Source: Saccharothrix deserti
Lineage (GTDB): Bacteria > Actinomycetota > Actinomycetes > Mycobacteriales > Pseudonocardiaceae
Direction of reading: 5' to 3'
Assembly (NCBI RefSeq): GCF_009769385.1
Contig: NZ_VKAB01000002.1
Location: 1 to 64,000, forward strand
DNA length: 64,000 nucleotides
Positions 52,433 through 63,812 of this stretch are shown piece by piece. The translations under genes were made by a program, and so were the position numbers. The stretch's first letter is position 1. Every line of letters starts with the position of its first letter. The notes under the pieces were generated by a model. That model did not search any database and had not been told where the DNA came from. It was given only the letters and a program-made list of their open reading frames with translations.

Positions 52433-53218
52433 TCATACGCGGATGACCTCGACGCCGCGTTCGCGGAACCGGCGCACGTCCTCCTCGTCCGCGTCGGTGT
52501 CCGTGACCAGGGCGTGCACCAGGCCGATCGGGCAGATCTCGGCGAACGCCCTGGTGCCGATCTTCGACGAATCCGCGACCACCACCACCCGCCGGGCGCG
52601 CTCGGCGAGCATCCGGTCCACGTCCGCCGCGCCCTCGTGGTGCGCGTAGGCGCCCGAGTCGGGGTCGATCGCGTCCACCCCGAGGAACGTCACGTCGAGG
52701 CTCAGCCCGCTGAGGATCTTCCCGGCCAGCGGGCTGGTCAGCTCGTAGGACTGCGGCCGCGCGACCCCGCCGGTCACCACCAGCTTCACCTGCGGCCGCA
52801 CCGCGAGTTCGTTGGCGATGTTCAACGCGTTGGTGACCACGGTGATCAGCCCGTCACCGGCCGCGCCGCCGAACTCGGGGCTCGTCATCAACGCCCGCGC
52901 GACTTCCGTCGTGGTGGTGCCGCCGTTGATGCCGACGACCGCGCCGCGGGTGACCTGCTCGGCCGCCGCACGGCCGATGCGCTGCTTCTCCCCCGCGCGC
53001 AGAACGGTCTTGTAGCGCAACGGCAGGCCGTAGGCGACCGAGTGCGCCACCGCGCCGCCGCGCGTGCGGGTGAGGAGTTGTTGGTTCGCCAGGTTGTCGA
53101 GGTCGCGGCGGATGGTCGCGCCGGAGACGTCCAACTCGGCCGCGATGTCGTCCACCTCGACCCGGCCCCGCTCGGCCAGCAGTTCCAACAGCAGGTTCAG
53201 CCGCTCGTACCGGTTCAC
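52433..53218 (-). CDS. DeoR-family transcriptional regulator
   Basis: 261 aa from GTG 53218 after GGGGAGGTGG. DeoR helix-turn-helix (RYERLNLLLELLAERGRVEVDDIAAELDVSGATIRRDLDNLANQQLL, TRTRGGAV), then a phosphosugar-binding domain with GINGGTTTTEVARAL and VVVVADSSKIGTRAF. These regulators respond to sugar phosphates. Its target could have been the sugar ABC operon whose remnant lies downstream. Confidence 0.93.
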   Translation of the reverse strand: MNRYERLNLLLELLAERGRVEVDDIAAELDVSGATIRRDLDNLANQQLLTRTRGGAVAHSVAYGLPLRYKTVLRAGEKQRIGRAAAEQVTRGAVVGINGGTTTTEVARALMTSPEFGGAAGDGLITVVTNALNIANELAVRPQVKLVVTGGVARPQSYELTSPLAGKILSGLSLDVTFLGVDAIDPDSGAYAHHEGAADVDRMLAERARRVVVVADSSKIGTRAFAEICPIGLVHALVTDTDADEEDVRRFRERGVEVIRV

Positions 53219-53288
53219 CGCGCCACCTCCCCCGAGGTCAACGCACACTACAGATGCCGGGATACGAACGGAACCGCTTCAGATGACC

Positions 53289-53326
53289 TCGGCCGGGACG
53301 GGACAACGACATCCCGTCCCGGCCGA
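53289..53326. terminator. Terminator of the beta-helix gene
   Basis: A perfect 15-bp stem (TCGGCCGGGACGGGA with its complement at 53312-53326) and an 8-nt loop, 8 bp beyond the beta-helix stop. Confidence 0.85.
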
Positions 53327-53333
53327 AATCGTG

Positions 53334-54455
53334 CTAGCAGATGCTCTGGCTGCTGTTGACCAGGGTGTTGTTGCGGAACGTGGTGTTGGTGCCGCACGGG
53401 CTCTCGCGGATGGCCGAGTTCGTCACCCGCAGGTTCTGGATGACGATGTCCCGGGTCACCGGGAACTCGGAGCGCGCCGCAAGCCGGATTTCACCCCCAC
53501 CGGTGACGCTGCCGCTCTGCGCGGCGAGGTTCACGTTGTAGCAGTTCTCGATCAGGATGGAGTTGTTGCCGGTGTTGGCGATGTCGATCCGGTCGATCTG
53601 GAGGCCGCCGCTCTCCGACACGCAGAAGATGCCCCGGCCGCCGCCGCGGGCGATGACCTGGCCGACCCGGATGTTGGTCGGGTAGCTGCTGCCGACCCGG
53701 CCGTTGCGGTTGGCGGTGCGGAACGCGGCGTAGCCGGTGCCCGCGCCCGCGTTCTCGGCGTCGACGGTGCCCACGGTGGCGTTGATCGTCTGGTTGAGCA
53801 GCAGGCCCGACTCGCCGACGCTGCGCGCCACCACCGTGCCGATGGTAAGGCCGTCCACGCCGTAGGTCTCCACGGCGTGTGAGCTGGCGCCCTGCACATA
53901 GGCGTAGTCGATGCGGATGTTGCGGCTCCACTGGCTGGTGTCGCCGCGGTTGTCGATGCGCACGCCCAGGCCCCTGGACAGGCGCATGTTCACGTTGCCG
54001 ATCACCACGTTGGTGACGTTGCGCATGAAGATGCCGTACAGCGGGGTGCCGGTGAGGGTGAGGTTCTGGACCTCGATATCACGGACGCCACGTGCGTAGA
54101 CCGGGGCGTAGTCGCCCGATCCGGAACCGGTGACGTTGATGGTGCCGCACACGTCGATCGTGGTGTAGCTGCGCATCGAGTAGCGCTCACCCGCGGGGAT
54201 GGAGCCGGACGCCCGGACGACGATCCGCTCCTTGGAGGTGCGGTTGGCGGTGAGGCTGTCGTTGGCCGCCTGCAGCGCGGCGCGCAGGCTGTTGCCGGTG
54301 TAGACCGTGCTGCTGCCCCGGCGGGCCGTGAAGCTGCTGCCGGACCCGGTCACCTCGGCGTGGTACGAGCCGTCGCCGCAGGCCGCCTGCGCCTCCGGCG
54401 CGGTGACCTGCAACAACGCCGCTGTCAACGCTGACACGGCGAGTAGTGCTTTCAT
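53334..54455 (-). CDS. Secreted right-handed parallel beta-helix protein (candidate pectate-lyase-like)
   Basis: 373 aa from ATG 54455 after GGAGATC. Signal peptide (MKALLAVSALTAALLQVTAPEAQA), then a ladder of short strands with NV/NI turns (VRDIEVQNLTLTGTPLYGIFMRNVTNVVIGNVNM, NIRIDYAYVQGASSHAVETYGVDGLTIGTVVARS, NNSILIENCYNVNLAAQSG), as in pectate lyases and related polysaccharide lyases. The cysteines near both ends may form disulfides. LacI-type operators upstream resemble CebR boxes, fitting induction by plant sugars. Catalytic residues cannot be assigned. Confidence 0.75.
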   Translation of the reverse strand: MKALLAVSALTAALLQVTAPEAQAACGDGSYHAEVTGSGSSFTARRGSSTVYTGNSLRAALQAANDSLTANRTSKERIVVRASGSIPAGERYSMRSYTTIDVCGTINVTGSGSGDYAPVYARGVRDIEVQNLTLTGTPLYGIFMRNVTNVVIGNVNMRLSRGLGVRIDNRGDTSQWSRNIRIDYAYVQGASSHAVETYGVDGLTIGTVVARSVGESGLLLNQTINATVGTVDAENAGAGTGYAAFRTANRNGRVGSSYPTNIRVGQVIARGGGRGIFCVSESGGLQIDRIDIANTGNNSILIENCYNVNLAAQSGSVTGGGEIRLAARSEFPVTRDIVIQNLRVTNSAIRESPCGTNTTFRNNTLVNSSQSIC

Positions 54456-54473
54456 GTGGTGATCTCCTGAGGT

Positions 54474-54488
54474 TGGTAAGCGCTTTCC
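54474..54488. promoter_or_regulatory. Second LacI-type operator near the beta-helix start
   Basis: GGTAAGCGCTTTCC with the perfect core AAGCGCTT, about 20 bp upstream of the ATG. Has the central CG of LacI-family sites. Confidence 0.45.
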
Positions 54489-54581
54489 TGTGGCGGCGGA
54501 GATCTGCGGGATTCCCTGTTCGGTCGGTGGAGGGTGGCGGCCCGCCGGGGGACGAGGCGGGCCACCACCCGAGGACGCTGC

Positions 54582-54595
54582 TGGGAGCGTTCCCA
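54582..54595. promoter_or_regulatory. CebR-like operator upstream of the beta-helix gene
   Basis: TGGGAGCGTTCCCA differs at one position from the CebR cellobiose-repressor consensus TGGGAGCGCTCCCA. About 130 bp upstream of the beta-helix start. Confidence 0.6.
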
Positions 54596-54631
54596 GGGTC
54601 AATCGGTAGTGAATCGGACATCCGAAAACGA

Positions 54632-54668
54632 GTCAAGGGCCTGTCCGGGAGTCGGACAGGCCCTTGAC
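54632..54668. terminator. Terminator of the arabinose operon
   Basis: A perfect 15-bp stem (GTCAAGGGCCTGTCC with its complement at 54654-54668) and a 7-nt loop, 17 bp beyond the permease stop. Confidence 0.88.
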
Positions 54669-54684
54669 CGCGAGAACCGAACGG

Positions 54685-55901
54685 TCAGGCACGACCCCTG
54701 CGCTTGGTCCACACGTCGTAGGCGACGGCGGCCAGCAGGACGAGGCCCTTCACCAGCATGACCCGCTCACTGGGCGCGCCGATCAACGACATGCCGTTGT
54801 TGATCACACCCATGATCAGGCCGCCGGTGATCGCGCCGACCACCTTGCCCACGCCGCCCTGCACCGCCGCGCCGCCGATGAACGCCGCCGCGATCGCGTC
54901 CAGCTCGAACGCGTTGCCCGCGGTCGGACCGGCCTGGTTGAGCCGCCCGGCGAAGATGACGCCGGCCAGCGCGGCCAGCACGCCCATGTTCACGAACACC
55001 CAGAACGTGACCTGCTTGACCTTCACGCCCGACAGCGTGGCCGCCTGGAGGTTGCCGCCGATGGCGTAGATGTGCCGGCCGAACACCGACCGGTTGGCCA
55101 TCACCGAGTAGCCCAGCGCCAGCACCGCGAGCAGCACGAGCACCCACGGCAGGTTGCGGAACCGGGCCAGCTGCACCACCACGGCCAGCACGATCAGCGC
55201 GGCCAGCGCGATCTTCGCCACGAAGATCGGGAACAGGTCCACGGTCTGCCCGTAGTTCAGCCGCGCCTTGCGCTTGCGCCACTCGTTGAACGCGAACCCG
55301 GCCACCACCGCGACACCGACCAGGAGGCTGACCAGGTCCGCGCCGCCCAGCGCGCCGAGACCGACGTTGCCGAGGTAGCCCTCGGTGAAGCCGTTGGCCA
55401 GGGTGCGGATCTGCTCCGGGAACGGCCCGATGCCCTGGTTGCCCAGCACGGTCAGGGTCAGCGCCCGGAACACCAGCATGCCCGCCAGCGTCACGATGAA
55501 CGCCGGGATGCCGAAGAACGCCACCCAGTAACCCTGGGCCGCGCCGATCACCGCACCCGCGAGCAGCGTGATCAGCACCGCCAGCGGCCACGGCAGGTCC
55601 AGCTGCACGGTCAGCACCGCGCAGATCGCGCCGGTCAACGCGACCACCGACCCGACGGACAGGTCGATGTGCCCGCCGATGATCACCAGGATCATCCCGA
55701 TGGCCAGGATCAACACGTACGAGTTCTGCACGATGATGTTGGAGATGTTCTGCGGTGTCAGCAGAGCGCCGTCCGTCATCACCGTGAAGAGCACCACGAT
55801 CAGCGCGAACGCCATGTAGATGCCGGACTGTCGCAGGTTGATCGTGAACCGGCGCTGCGGTGCGGCGGATTTCGCCACGGGCGCCGGTGCCAGTTCAGTG
55901 C

Positions 55902-55905
<4 letters not shown>
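54685..55905 (-). CDS. gguB: Sugar ABC transporter permease (GguB/XylH-type)
   Basis: 406 aa from ATG 55905, overlapping the ATPase stop by 4 bp. About ten hydrophobic segments with the BPD_transp_2 family pattern ([97 protein letters not shown]). Single homodimer-forming permease of an arabinose/xylose-type importer. Last gene of the operon. Confidence 0.93.
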
Positions 55906-57428
<1,523 letters not shown>

Positions 57429-57435
57429 GAGCCAA

Positions 57436-58551
57436 TTACCTCAGCTGATCTGCGGTGTAGTAGCCGCTGTCGACGAGCACCTTCTGGTAGTTGCTCTTGT
57501 CCACGATGACCGACTCGAGCAGGTACGACGGGACGACCTTGTTGCCGTTGTCGTAGTCCTTCTCGTTGTTGACCTCGGGCTTCTCGCCCTTCAGCACCGA
57601 GTCCGCCATCTTGACCGTGGTGGCGGCCAGCTCGCGGGTGTCCTTGTAGATGGTCGAGTACTGCTCGTTGCCGATGATCGACTTCACCGAGGCGACCTCG
57701 GCGTCCTGGCCGGTGACGATCGGGTACGGGTTGCCGCCGGTGCCGTAGCCGCTGCTCTTGAGCGCGGACAGGATGCCGATGGACAGACCGTCGTAGGGCG
57801 AGAGCACGCCGTGCACCTGGGCGCCACCGTAGGTGGAGGTCAGCAGGTCTTCCATGCGCTTCTGGGCCGTGGCCGGGTCCCAACGCAGGATGGCGACCGT
57901 CTTGAAGTCGGTCTGGCCGCTCTTGACCACCAGCGTGCCCTTGTCGATGTGCGGCTGGAGCACCGACATCGCGCCGTTGAAGAAGAACGTCGCGTTGTTG
58001 TCGTCCGGCGAACCGGCGAACAGCTCGATGTTCAGCGGGCCGGTCGCGGTGCCCGGGGTGCCGTCGGCGTTGAGCACCTTCAGCCCGGTCAGCAGCGAGG
58101 TCGCCTGCTGCACGCCGACCTTGAAGTTGTCGAACGTCGCATAGTAGTCGACGCTGTCGGTGTTGCGCAGGAGGCGGTCGTAGGCGATGACCGGGATCTT
58201 CGCGTCCTCGGCCTGCTGCAGCTGCGACGTGATCGCGGTGCCGTCGATCGAAGCCACGATGAGCAGCTTCGCGCCCTTGGTGATCTGGTTCTCGATCTGG
58301 TTGGCCTGCGTCGGGATGTCGTTCTCGGCGTACTGGAGGTCGACCTTGTAGCCCTTGTCCTCCAGCGCCTTCTTGATGTTGTCGCCGTCGTGGATCCAGC
58401 GCTCGGACGACCGGGTCGGCATGGTCACGCCGACCAGCGCGCCCTCGGTGGTGCCGGTCTGGGTGTCGACGGACTTCTCCGCCGAACCGCAGGCGGTCAA
58501 AGTTAGGGCTGCTGCCGCCACGGTGACGGCGGCGAACCGTGGAAACTTCAT
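57436..58551 (-). CDS. chvE: Monosaccharide-binding lipoprotein (ChvE-type)
   Basis: 371 aa from ATG 58551. Lipoprotein signal with lipobox LTAC (Cys21). Periplasmic-binding type 1 fold: [63 protein letters not shown] and [14 protein letters not shown]. ChvE-type proteins bind arabinose, galactose or xylose. Operon context with araBAD favours L-arabinose. Confidence 0.93.
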   Translation of the reverse strand: MKFPRFAAVTVAAAALTLTACGSAEKSVDTQTGTTEGALVGVTMPTRSSERWIHDGDNIKKALEDKGYKVDLQYAENDIPTQANQIENQITKGAKLLIVASIDGTAITSQLQQAEDAKIPVIAYDRLLRNTDSVDYYATFDNFKVGVQQATSLLTGLKVLNADGTPGTATGPLNIELFAGSPDDNNATFFFNGAMSVLQPHIDKGTLVVKSGQTDFKTVAILRWDPATAQKRMEDLLTSTYGGAQVHGVLSPYDGLSIGILSALKSSGYGTGGNPYPIVTGQDAEVASVKSIIGNEQYSTIYKDTRELAATTVKMADSVLKGEKPEVNNEKDYDNGNKVVPSYLLESVIVDKSNYQKVLVDSGYYTADQLR

Positions 58552-58590
58552 CGTTTCTCTCTCCTCGGGGTGGTGCCAAGCCCAGATCTG

Positions 58591-60099
58591 CTAACGCAGG
58601 CCCTGCGCGAGTCGGAAGTACGCCTGGTTCCAGCGCAGGCGATCGCTGAACGACGTGGTCGTCGTGTCCTGGTCGATGACCACCAGTTCGGTGTTCACCA
58701 TGTTCGCGAAATCGCGCAGCACGTCCGCGCCCACCGCCTGCGTCATGACGGTGTGGTGCGGACCACCAGCGGTCAGCCACGATTCAGCCGACGTGGACAG
58801 CGACGGTGCGGGCTTCCACACCGCGCGTGCCACCGGCAGATTCGGCAGCGGCTCGTCCGGCGGCACGACCTCGACCTCGTTGGCCACCAGACGGAACCGC
58901 TCCCCCAGGTCGGCCAAGCCGACAACCACGGCGGGACCCTCCGCCGCGTCGAACACCAGCCGCACCGGGTCCTCCCGACCCCCGATGCCCAGCGGGTGGA
59001 TCTCGCACGAGGGCTGGTCGGCCGCGATGCTCGGGCAGACCTCCAGCATGTGCGCACCCAGGATCTTCGGCTCCCCAGGCCCGAAGTGGTACGTGTAGTC
59101 CTCCATGAACGACGTGCCGCGGCCGGTGCCGGTGCCCATCGCCTTGACCGCGGCCAGCAGCGCCGACGTCTTCCAGTCGCCCTCGCCGCCGAAGCCGTAG
59201 CCGTCGCCCATCAGCCGCTGCACGGCCAGACCCGGCAGCTGCCGCAGCCCGCCCAGGTCCTCGAAGTTCGTGGTGAAGGCGCCGAAGCCGCCCTCGGTGA
59301 GGAACCGGCGCAGGCCGGCCTCGATGCGGGCCGCGTAGCGCAGCGACTCGTGCCGCTCCGCGCCGCGGTGCAGCGCGGGCGCGAGCCGGTAGGTGTCGGC
59401 GTAGTCCGCGACCAGGACGTCGATCTCCTCGTCGGACACCGCGTCCACGACCTCGACCAGGTCGTTCACGCCGTAGGTGTTCACCGAGACGCCGAAGCGC
59501 AGCTCCGCTTCCACCTTGTCACCCTCGGTGACGGCGACGCCCCGCATGTTGTCGCCGAACCGCGCCAGCTTCATCCCGTTCAGGTGGCTGTAGCCGGTGG
59601 CCGCGCGCACCCAGCCGTCGATCCGCTCGGCCAGCAGCGGGTCGCTCGCGTGACCCGCGACGGTCTTGCGCGGCACACCCAGCCTGGTCTGGATGAAACC
59701 GAACTCGCGGTCGCCGTGGGCGGCCTGGTTGAGGTTCATGAAGTCCATGTCGATGGTGGACCACGGTAGCGCCTCGTTCAGCTGCGTGTGCAGGTGCAGC
59801 AGCGGTTTGCGCAGCGCGTCCAGCCCGGTGATCCACATCTTGGCGGGCGAGAACGTGTGCATCCACGCGATCACGCCGATGCACGACGGGTCGGAGTTGG
59901 CCGCGAGCATCACGTTCCGGATGGCGGCGGTGTCGGTCAGCACCGGCTGCCACACCACCTCCGCGGTGATCCTCCCCGACTCGGTGAGCATCCGCTGGAT
60001 CTGCTGCGACTGCTGGGCGACCTGCTCGAGCGTTTCCGGGCCGTAGAGGTGCTGGCTCCCGGTGAGGAACCAGACTTGCGGCTTCCCAGCAGGCGACAT
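58591..60099 (-). CDS. araA: L-arabinose isomerase
   Basis: 502 aa from ATG 60099, which follows GAGGGGAG and matches homologue starts ([18 protein letters not shown]); an ATG at 60123 overlapping the araD stop is possible. Family features: [54 protein letters not shown] with conserved Glu, and [12 protein letters not shown] with metal-binding Glu and His. Converts L-arabinose to L-ribulose in the cytoplasm. Confidence 0.97.
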   Translation of the reverse strand: MSPAGKPQVWFLTGSQHLYGPETLEQVAQQSQQIQRMLTESGRITAEVVWQPVLTDTAAIRNVMLAANSDPSCIGVIAWMHTFSPAKMWITGLDALRKPLLHLHTQLNEALPWSTIDMDFMNLNQAAHGDREFGFIQTRLGVPRKTVAGHASDPLLAERIDGWVRAATGYSHLNGMKLARFGDNMRGVAVTEGDKVEAELRFGVSVNTYGVNDLVEVVDAVSDEEIDVLVADYADTYRLAPALHRGAERHESLRYAARIEAGLRRFLTEGGFGAFTTNFEDLGGLRQLPGLAVQRLMGDGYGFGGEGDWKTSALLAAVKAMGTGTGRGTSFMEDYTYHFGPGEPKILGAHMLEVCPSIAADQPSCEIHPLGIGGREDPVRLVFDAAEGPAVVVGLADLGERFRLVANEVEVVPPDEPLPNLPVARAVWKPAPSLSTSAESWLTAGGPHHTVMTQAVGADVLRDFANMVNTELVVIDQDTTTTSFSDRLRWNQAYFRLAQGLR

Positions 60100-60119
60100 G
60101 CGGGGCTCCCCTCGTGGGC

Positions 60120-60773
60120 TCATTGCCCGTAGACGTTCTGGTAACGCGCGTGAAGGCTGTCGATGTGGTGCTGTTCGATCGGGTCGGGCTTGCCGAGCTG
60201 GTGTGCGAAGTGGACGGTGCGCGCCACGTCCTCCAGCATCACCGCGGCCTTCACCGCCGACCGCGCGTCCTTGCCGACCGTGAACGGGCCGTGGTTGCGC
60301 ATCAGCACGGCCGGCGACCGGCTCTCGCGCAGCGTCTCCACGATCCCCTGGCCGATCGAGTCGTCACCGATGAGCGCGAACGGCCCCACCGGGATGTCGC
60401 CGCCGAACTCGTCGGCGATCATCGTGAGCACGCACGGGATCGGCTCGCCGCGTGCCGCCCACGCCGTGGCGTACGGGGAGTGAGTGTGCACCACGCCGTT
60501 CACCTCGGGCATGTGCCGGTACACGTAGGCGTGCGCGGCGGTGTCCGAGGACGGCGAGTAATCACCCTCCAGGAGGTTGCCGTACAGGTCGGTGACGACC
60601 ATGGCCTCAGGGGTCAGCTCGTCGTAGGACACGCCGGACGGCTTGATGACCATCAGGTCCTGGCCGGGCACGCGCGCCGAGACGTTGCCCGCGGTCCAGA
60701 TGACCAGCTCGTAGCGGGTCAGCTCGCGGTGCAGGTCGGAGACCGTGCGGCGCAGGTCGGAGACGACGGACAT
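60120..60773 (-). CDS. araD: L-ribulose-5-phosphate 4-epimerase
   Basis: 217 aa from ATG 60773. Class II aldolase fold: [43 protein letters not shown] with zinc-binding His residues, [11 protein letters not shown] with the third zinc His, and a catalytic-region [16 protein letters not shown]. Converts L-ribulose-5-phosphate to D-xylulose-5-phosphate for the pentose phosphate pathway. Only 4 bp separates it from araB. Confidence 0.96.
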   Translation of the reverse strand: MSVVSDLRRTVSDLHRELTRYELVIWTAGNVSARVPGQDLMVIKPSGVSYDELTPEAMVVTDLYGNLLEGDYSPSSDTAAHAYVYRHMPEVNGVVHTHSPYATAWAARGEPIPCVLTMIADEFGGDIPVGPFALIGDDSIGQGIVETLRESRSPAVLMRNHGPFTVGKDARSAVKAAVMLEDVARTVHFAHQLGKPDPIEQHHIDSLHARYQNVYGQ

Positions 60774-60777
60774 GGAC

Positions 60778-62433
60778 TCACTCCCCCTTGGCGGCGCGAC
60801 GCCGCGCCTTGAGCCGGTGCATGACCTCGTTGACGCCGCGCCCGAAGTAGTCGTGCAGCTCCTGGTACTCGACGAACATCCGCTCGTAGGCCTCGACGTT
60901 CGACGGGATCGGCAGGTAGACGCCGCGCTTGACCGAGCCCATCGCCTTGGCGGCGGCGCGGATGTCCTCGTAGGCCTTCGCGGCGACGGCGGCGTGCATC
61001 GCCGAGCCGAGCGCGGGACCCTGCTCGGAGCCGATCACCGACAGCGGCAGGTTCGTCACGTCGGCGTAGATCTGCATCAGCAGCGGGTTGCGCAGCAGGC
61101 CGCCCGCGATCACCAGCTCGGTCACCGGGATGCCCGCGTCGGTGTAGGAGTCCACGATCACGCGGGTGCCGTAGGCCGTGGCCTCCAGCAGCGCCCGGTA
61201 GGTGTCCTCGGCGCGGGTGGCCAGCGTCTGCCCGACCACCACGCCCGACAGCTCGTGGTCCACCAGCACCGAGCGGTTGCCGCTGTGCCAGTCCAGCGCG
61301 ATCAGGCCGTGCTCGCCGATGCGCTGCTGCGCGGCCAGCTCGGTCAGCAGCTCGTGCACCGAGATGCCTCGCTCGCGGGCCGTCTCGTGGTACTCGGCGG
61401 GCACGTTGTGCTCCACGAACCAGGCGAAGATGTCGCCGACACCGCTCTGGCCCGACTCGTAGCCCCACAGGCCGGGCACGATCCCGCCGTCCACCACGCC
61501 GCACATGCCGGGCACGTCGCGCAGGATGTCGCCGTTCATCACGTGGCACGTGGAGGTGCCCATGATCGCGACCATCTGGCCGGGTTCCACGGCCTGCGCG
61601 GCGGGCGCGGTCACGTGCGCGTCGACGTTGCCGACGGCCACCGCGATGCCCGGCCTCAGGCCGGTCCACTCGGCGGCCTGCTCGGTGAGCCCGCCGGCGC
61701 GGTCGCCCAGCTGGCCGAGCGGGTGCTCCAGCTTGTCGGTGACGAAGTCCTTGAAGTCCGGGTTCAGCGCCGCCAGGAACTCGTCGGACGGGTAGCCGTC
61801 CTGGTAGATGCCCTTGTAGCCGGCCGTGCACGCGTTGCGCACGTAGACACCGGCGAGCTGCCAGACGATCCAGTCCGCGGCCTCGACCCAGTGGTCCATC
61901 TCCGCGTAGACCTCGGGGGCCTCTTCGAGCAGCTGGAGGCCCTTGGCGAACTCCCACTCCGAGGAGATCAGGCCGCCGTAGCGGGGCAGCCAGCTCTCGC
62001 CGCGCTGTTCCGCGAGGTGGTTGATCCGGTCCGCCTGCGGCTGGGCCGCGTGGTGCTTCCACAGCTTCACGTACGCGTGCGGGTTGCTCTCGAACTCCGG
62101 CAGCTCGTTGAGCGGCGTGCCGTCCGCCTTGACCGGGACCATGGTGCACGCGGTGAAGTCGGTGCCGATGCCGACCACGTCCGCCGGGTCCACCCCGGCG
62201 TCGGCGATGGCCGCGGGGACCGCGTGGCGCAGCACGTCCACGTAGTCCTGGGGCACCTGCAACGCCCAATCGGGGGGCAACGCGCGGCCGCCGGGCAGGG
62301 CCCGGTCCAGCACGCCGTGCTTGTAGTCGTGCACCGCTGTGCCCAACTCGAGGCCGTCGCGCACCCGCACGACGACCGCGCGGCCCGACAACGTGCCGAA
62401 GTCGACACCCACCACCAACGGATCGCTCGCCAT
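60778..62433 (-). CDS. araB: L-ribulokinase
   Basis: 551 aa from ATG 62433 (start by family pattern MASDPLVVGVDFGTLSGRAVVV; a longer frame from ATG 62457 lies inside the operator). FGGY kinase: VGIGTDFTACTMVPV, GIAVAVGNVDAHV, MVAIMGTSTCHVM, VIAGGLLRNPLLMQIYADV. Phosphorylates L-ribulose. No ribosome-binding site is seen before ATG 62433, and the operator sits only 10 bp upstream, so the mRNA may be leaderless. First gene of the operon. Confidence 0.95.
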   Translation of the reverse strand: MASDPLVVGVDFGTLSGRAVVVRVRDGLELGTAVHDYKHGVLDRALPGGRALPPDWALQVPQDYVDVLRHAVPAAIADAGVDPADVVGIGTDFTACTMVPVKADGTPLNELPEFESNPHAYVKLWKHHAAQPQADRINHLAEQRGESWLPRYGGLISSEWEFAKGLQLLEEAPEVYAEMDHWVEAADWIVWQLAGVYVRNACTAGYKGIYQDGYPSDEFLAALNPDFKDFVTDKLEHPLGQLGDRAGGLTEQAAEWTGLRPGIAVAVGNVDAHVTAPAAQAVEPGQMVAIMGTSTCHVMNGDILRDVPGMCGVVDGGIVPGLWGYESGQSGVGDIFAWFVEHNVPAEYHETARERGISVHELLTELAAQQRIGEHGLIALDWHSGNRSVLVDHELSGVVVGQTLATRAEDTYRALLEATAYGTRVIVDSYTDAGIPVTELVIAGGLLRNPLLMQIYADVTNLPLSVIGSEQGPALGSAMHAAVAAKAYEDIRAAAKAMGSVKRGVYLPIPSNVEAYERMFVEYQELHDYFGRGVNEVMHRLKARRRAAKGE

Positions 62434-62442
62434 GGAGAGGAG

Positions 62443-62456
62443 TGTTATCGCTAACA
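62443..62456. promoter_or_regulatory. LacI-family operator at araB
   Basis: TGTTATCGCTAACA, a palindrome around a central CG. The same site in reverse orientation (TGTTAGCGATAACA) lies upstream of the regulator gene at 63726-63739. Confidence 0.85.
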
Positions 62457-62621
62457 TTCACGACGTCAAGACCCGCCTGCAACGTGGTCTTAACGACTTG
62501 GTGAGCGTGCACAAAACGAGGTGCTCAGCAGGGTGTCGACCGGCACGGCCCACAGCCCAAGCCTAGGGGTGTCCGCGCGCCGTGCGGAGACGTGGATACG
62601 GGGGAGAGGGTACGGAAGTGT

Positions 62622-62645
62622 GACGCCGCCTACACAGGCGGCGTC
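62622..62645. terminator. Terminator of the LacI-family gene
   Basis: GACGCCGCC, TACACA, GGCGGCGTC: a 9-bp stem 20 bp beyond the regulator's stop, separating it from the arabinose operon promoter. Confidence 0.75.
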
Positions 62646-62664
62646 CACTACGAGCCGGACGACG

Positions 62665-63693
62665 TCACTCCGAGGGCGGAGCGACGCTGTCCCGTTGCAC
62701 CAGCGACGGCGCGATGGTGCGCTGCGGTGCGCCCACGTCGCCGTCGGAGACCTGGGCCAGCAGCAGCTCCAGGGTCTCCTTGGCGACCGCGTCGAAGTCC
62801 GGCTTGATGGTCGTCAGCGGCGGGATGAAGTACGCCGCCTCCGGCACGTCGTCGAACCCCACGATGCTCACGTCGTGCGGCACCCGGCGACCGCGTTCGC
62901 TCATCGCCCGCAGGATGCCGAGCGCCAGGTGGTCGTTCGCCGCGAAGATCGCGCTGACCTCCGGCATCCGGGCCAGCATCTGGCCCGCCCGGTAGCCGGA
63001 GGACGCGCTCCAGTCCGCCGGCACGACCGGCGGCACCTCCAGGCCGGCCGTCTCCAGCGCCGACCGCCAACCCCTTATGCGACCGAGGCTGTCGAACCAG
63101 TCCGACGGGCCCGACACGTGCCACACCGTGCGGTGGCCCGCGCTGAGCAGGTGCGTGGTGGCCGCGAAGGCGCCCGCCGCCTGGTCGACCGTCACCAGCG
63201 GGGTGGACCGCTCCGGGTCGCCGTCCACGGTGACCAGCGGGATGCCGGCGGACACGTCCCCGACGGCGTCGTTGGCCGACGCCGTCGGCGCGATGACCAC
63301 TATTCCGGCGACCCGCTGGTCACGGTGCCGTTCGACGGCGTCCGAGATGGAATTGCGGTCCAGCACGTTGACCCGGCCGACGCTCACCGCGAACCCGGCC
63401 TCGGCCGCCGCCGCCTCGAACGCGGCGAGCAGCGACGCGGGGCCGTAGAGCGTCGAGTTCTGGGCCACCACGCCGATCAGCTGGGATCGGCCGGTGACCA
63501 GCGCGCGGGCCGCCTTGTTGGGCCGGTAGCCCAGCTCGGCGATGGCCGCGCGCACCCGCAGCCGGGTCTGCTCCCGGACGTTGGGGTGCCCGTTGAGCAC
63601 CCGCGACACCGTCTGGTGCGAGACCCCGGCGAGCCGGGCGACATCCGTCATCGCGGGATCGCGCGAGGTCCTGTGGTCCACTTGCTGCTCCAT
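62665..63693 (-). CDS. LacI-family repressor of the arabinose operon
   Basis: 342 aa from ATG 63693 after CCGGGAG. Helix-turn-helix and hinge (TDVARLAGVSHQTVSRVLNGHPNVREQTRLRVRAAIAELGYRPNKAARALVTGRS), then an effector domain (GVVAQNSTLYGPASLLAAFEAAA, IFAANDHLALGILRAM, VSIVGFDDVPEAAYFIPPLTTI). Identical operators upstream of araB and of this gene predict repression of the araBDA-chvE-gguAB operon and of itself, relieved by arabinose or a derivative. Family and site logic are known; the inducer is inference. Confidence 0.93.
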   Translation of the reverse strand: MEQQVDHRTSRDPAMTDVARLAGVSHQTVSRVLNGHPNVREQTRLRVRAAIAELGYRPNKAARALVTGRSQLIGVVAQNSTLYGPASLLAAFEAAAAEAGFAVSVGRVNVLDRNSISDAVERHRDQRVAGIVVIAPTASANDAVGDVSAGIPLVTVDGDPERSTPLVTVDQAAGAFAATTHLLSAGHRTVWHVSGPSDWFDSLGRIRGWRSALETAGLEVPPVVPADWSASSGYRAGQMLARMPEVSAIFAANDHLALGILRAMSERGRRVPHDVSIVGFDDVPEAAYFIPPLTTIKPDFDAVAKETLELLLAQVSDGDVGAPQRTIAPSLVQRDSVAPPSE

Positions 63694-63725
63694 CTCCCGG
63701 GGGGGAACTACGCCTTCGATTTCGA

Positions 63726-63739
63726 TGTTAGCGATAACA
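63726..63739. promoter_or_regulatory. LacI-family operator upstream of its own gene
   Basis: TGTTAGCGATAACA, the reverse complement of the araB site, 33 bp upstream of the regulator start. Suggests autoregulation. Confidence 0.85.
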
Positions 63740-63760
63740 GCCCCTGGTCACGCAGGTTCT

Positions 63761-63789
63761 ACCGGTCCCATTGTCCATCAGGGACCGGT
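63761..63789. terminator. Terminator of the partial gene at the right edge
   Basis: ACCGGTCCC and GGGACCGGT form a perfect 9-bp stem with an 11-nt loop, 24 bp beyond the stop at 63813. Confidence 0.7.
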
Positions 63790-63812
63790 TCCCACCCGAT
63801 CAGGGGACGCGA

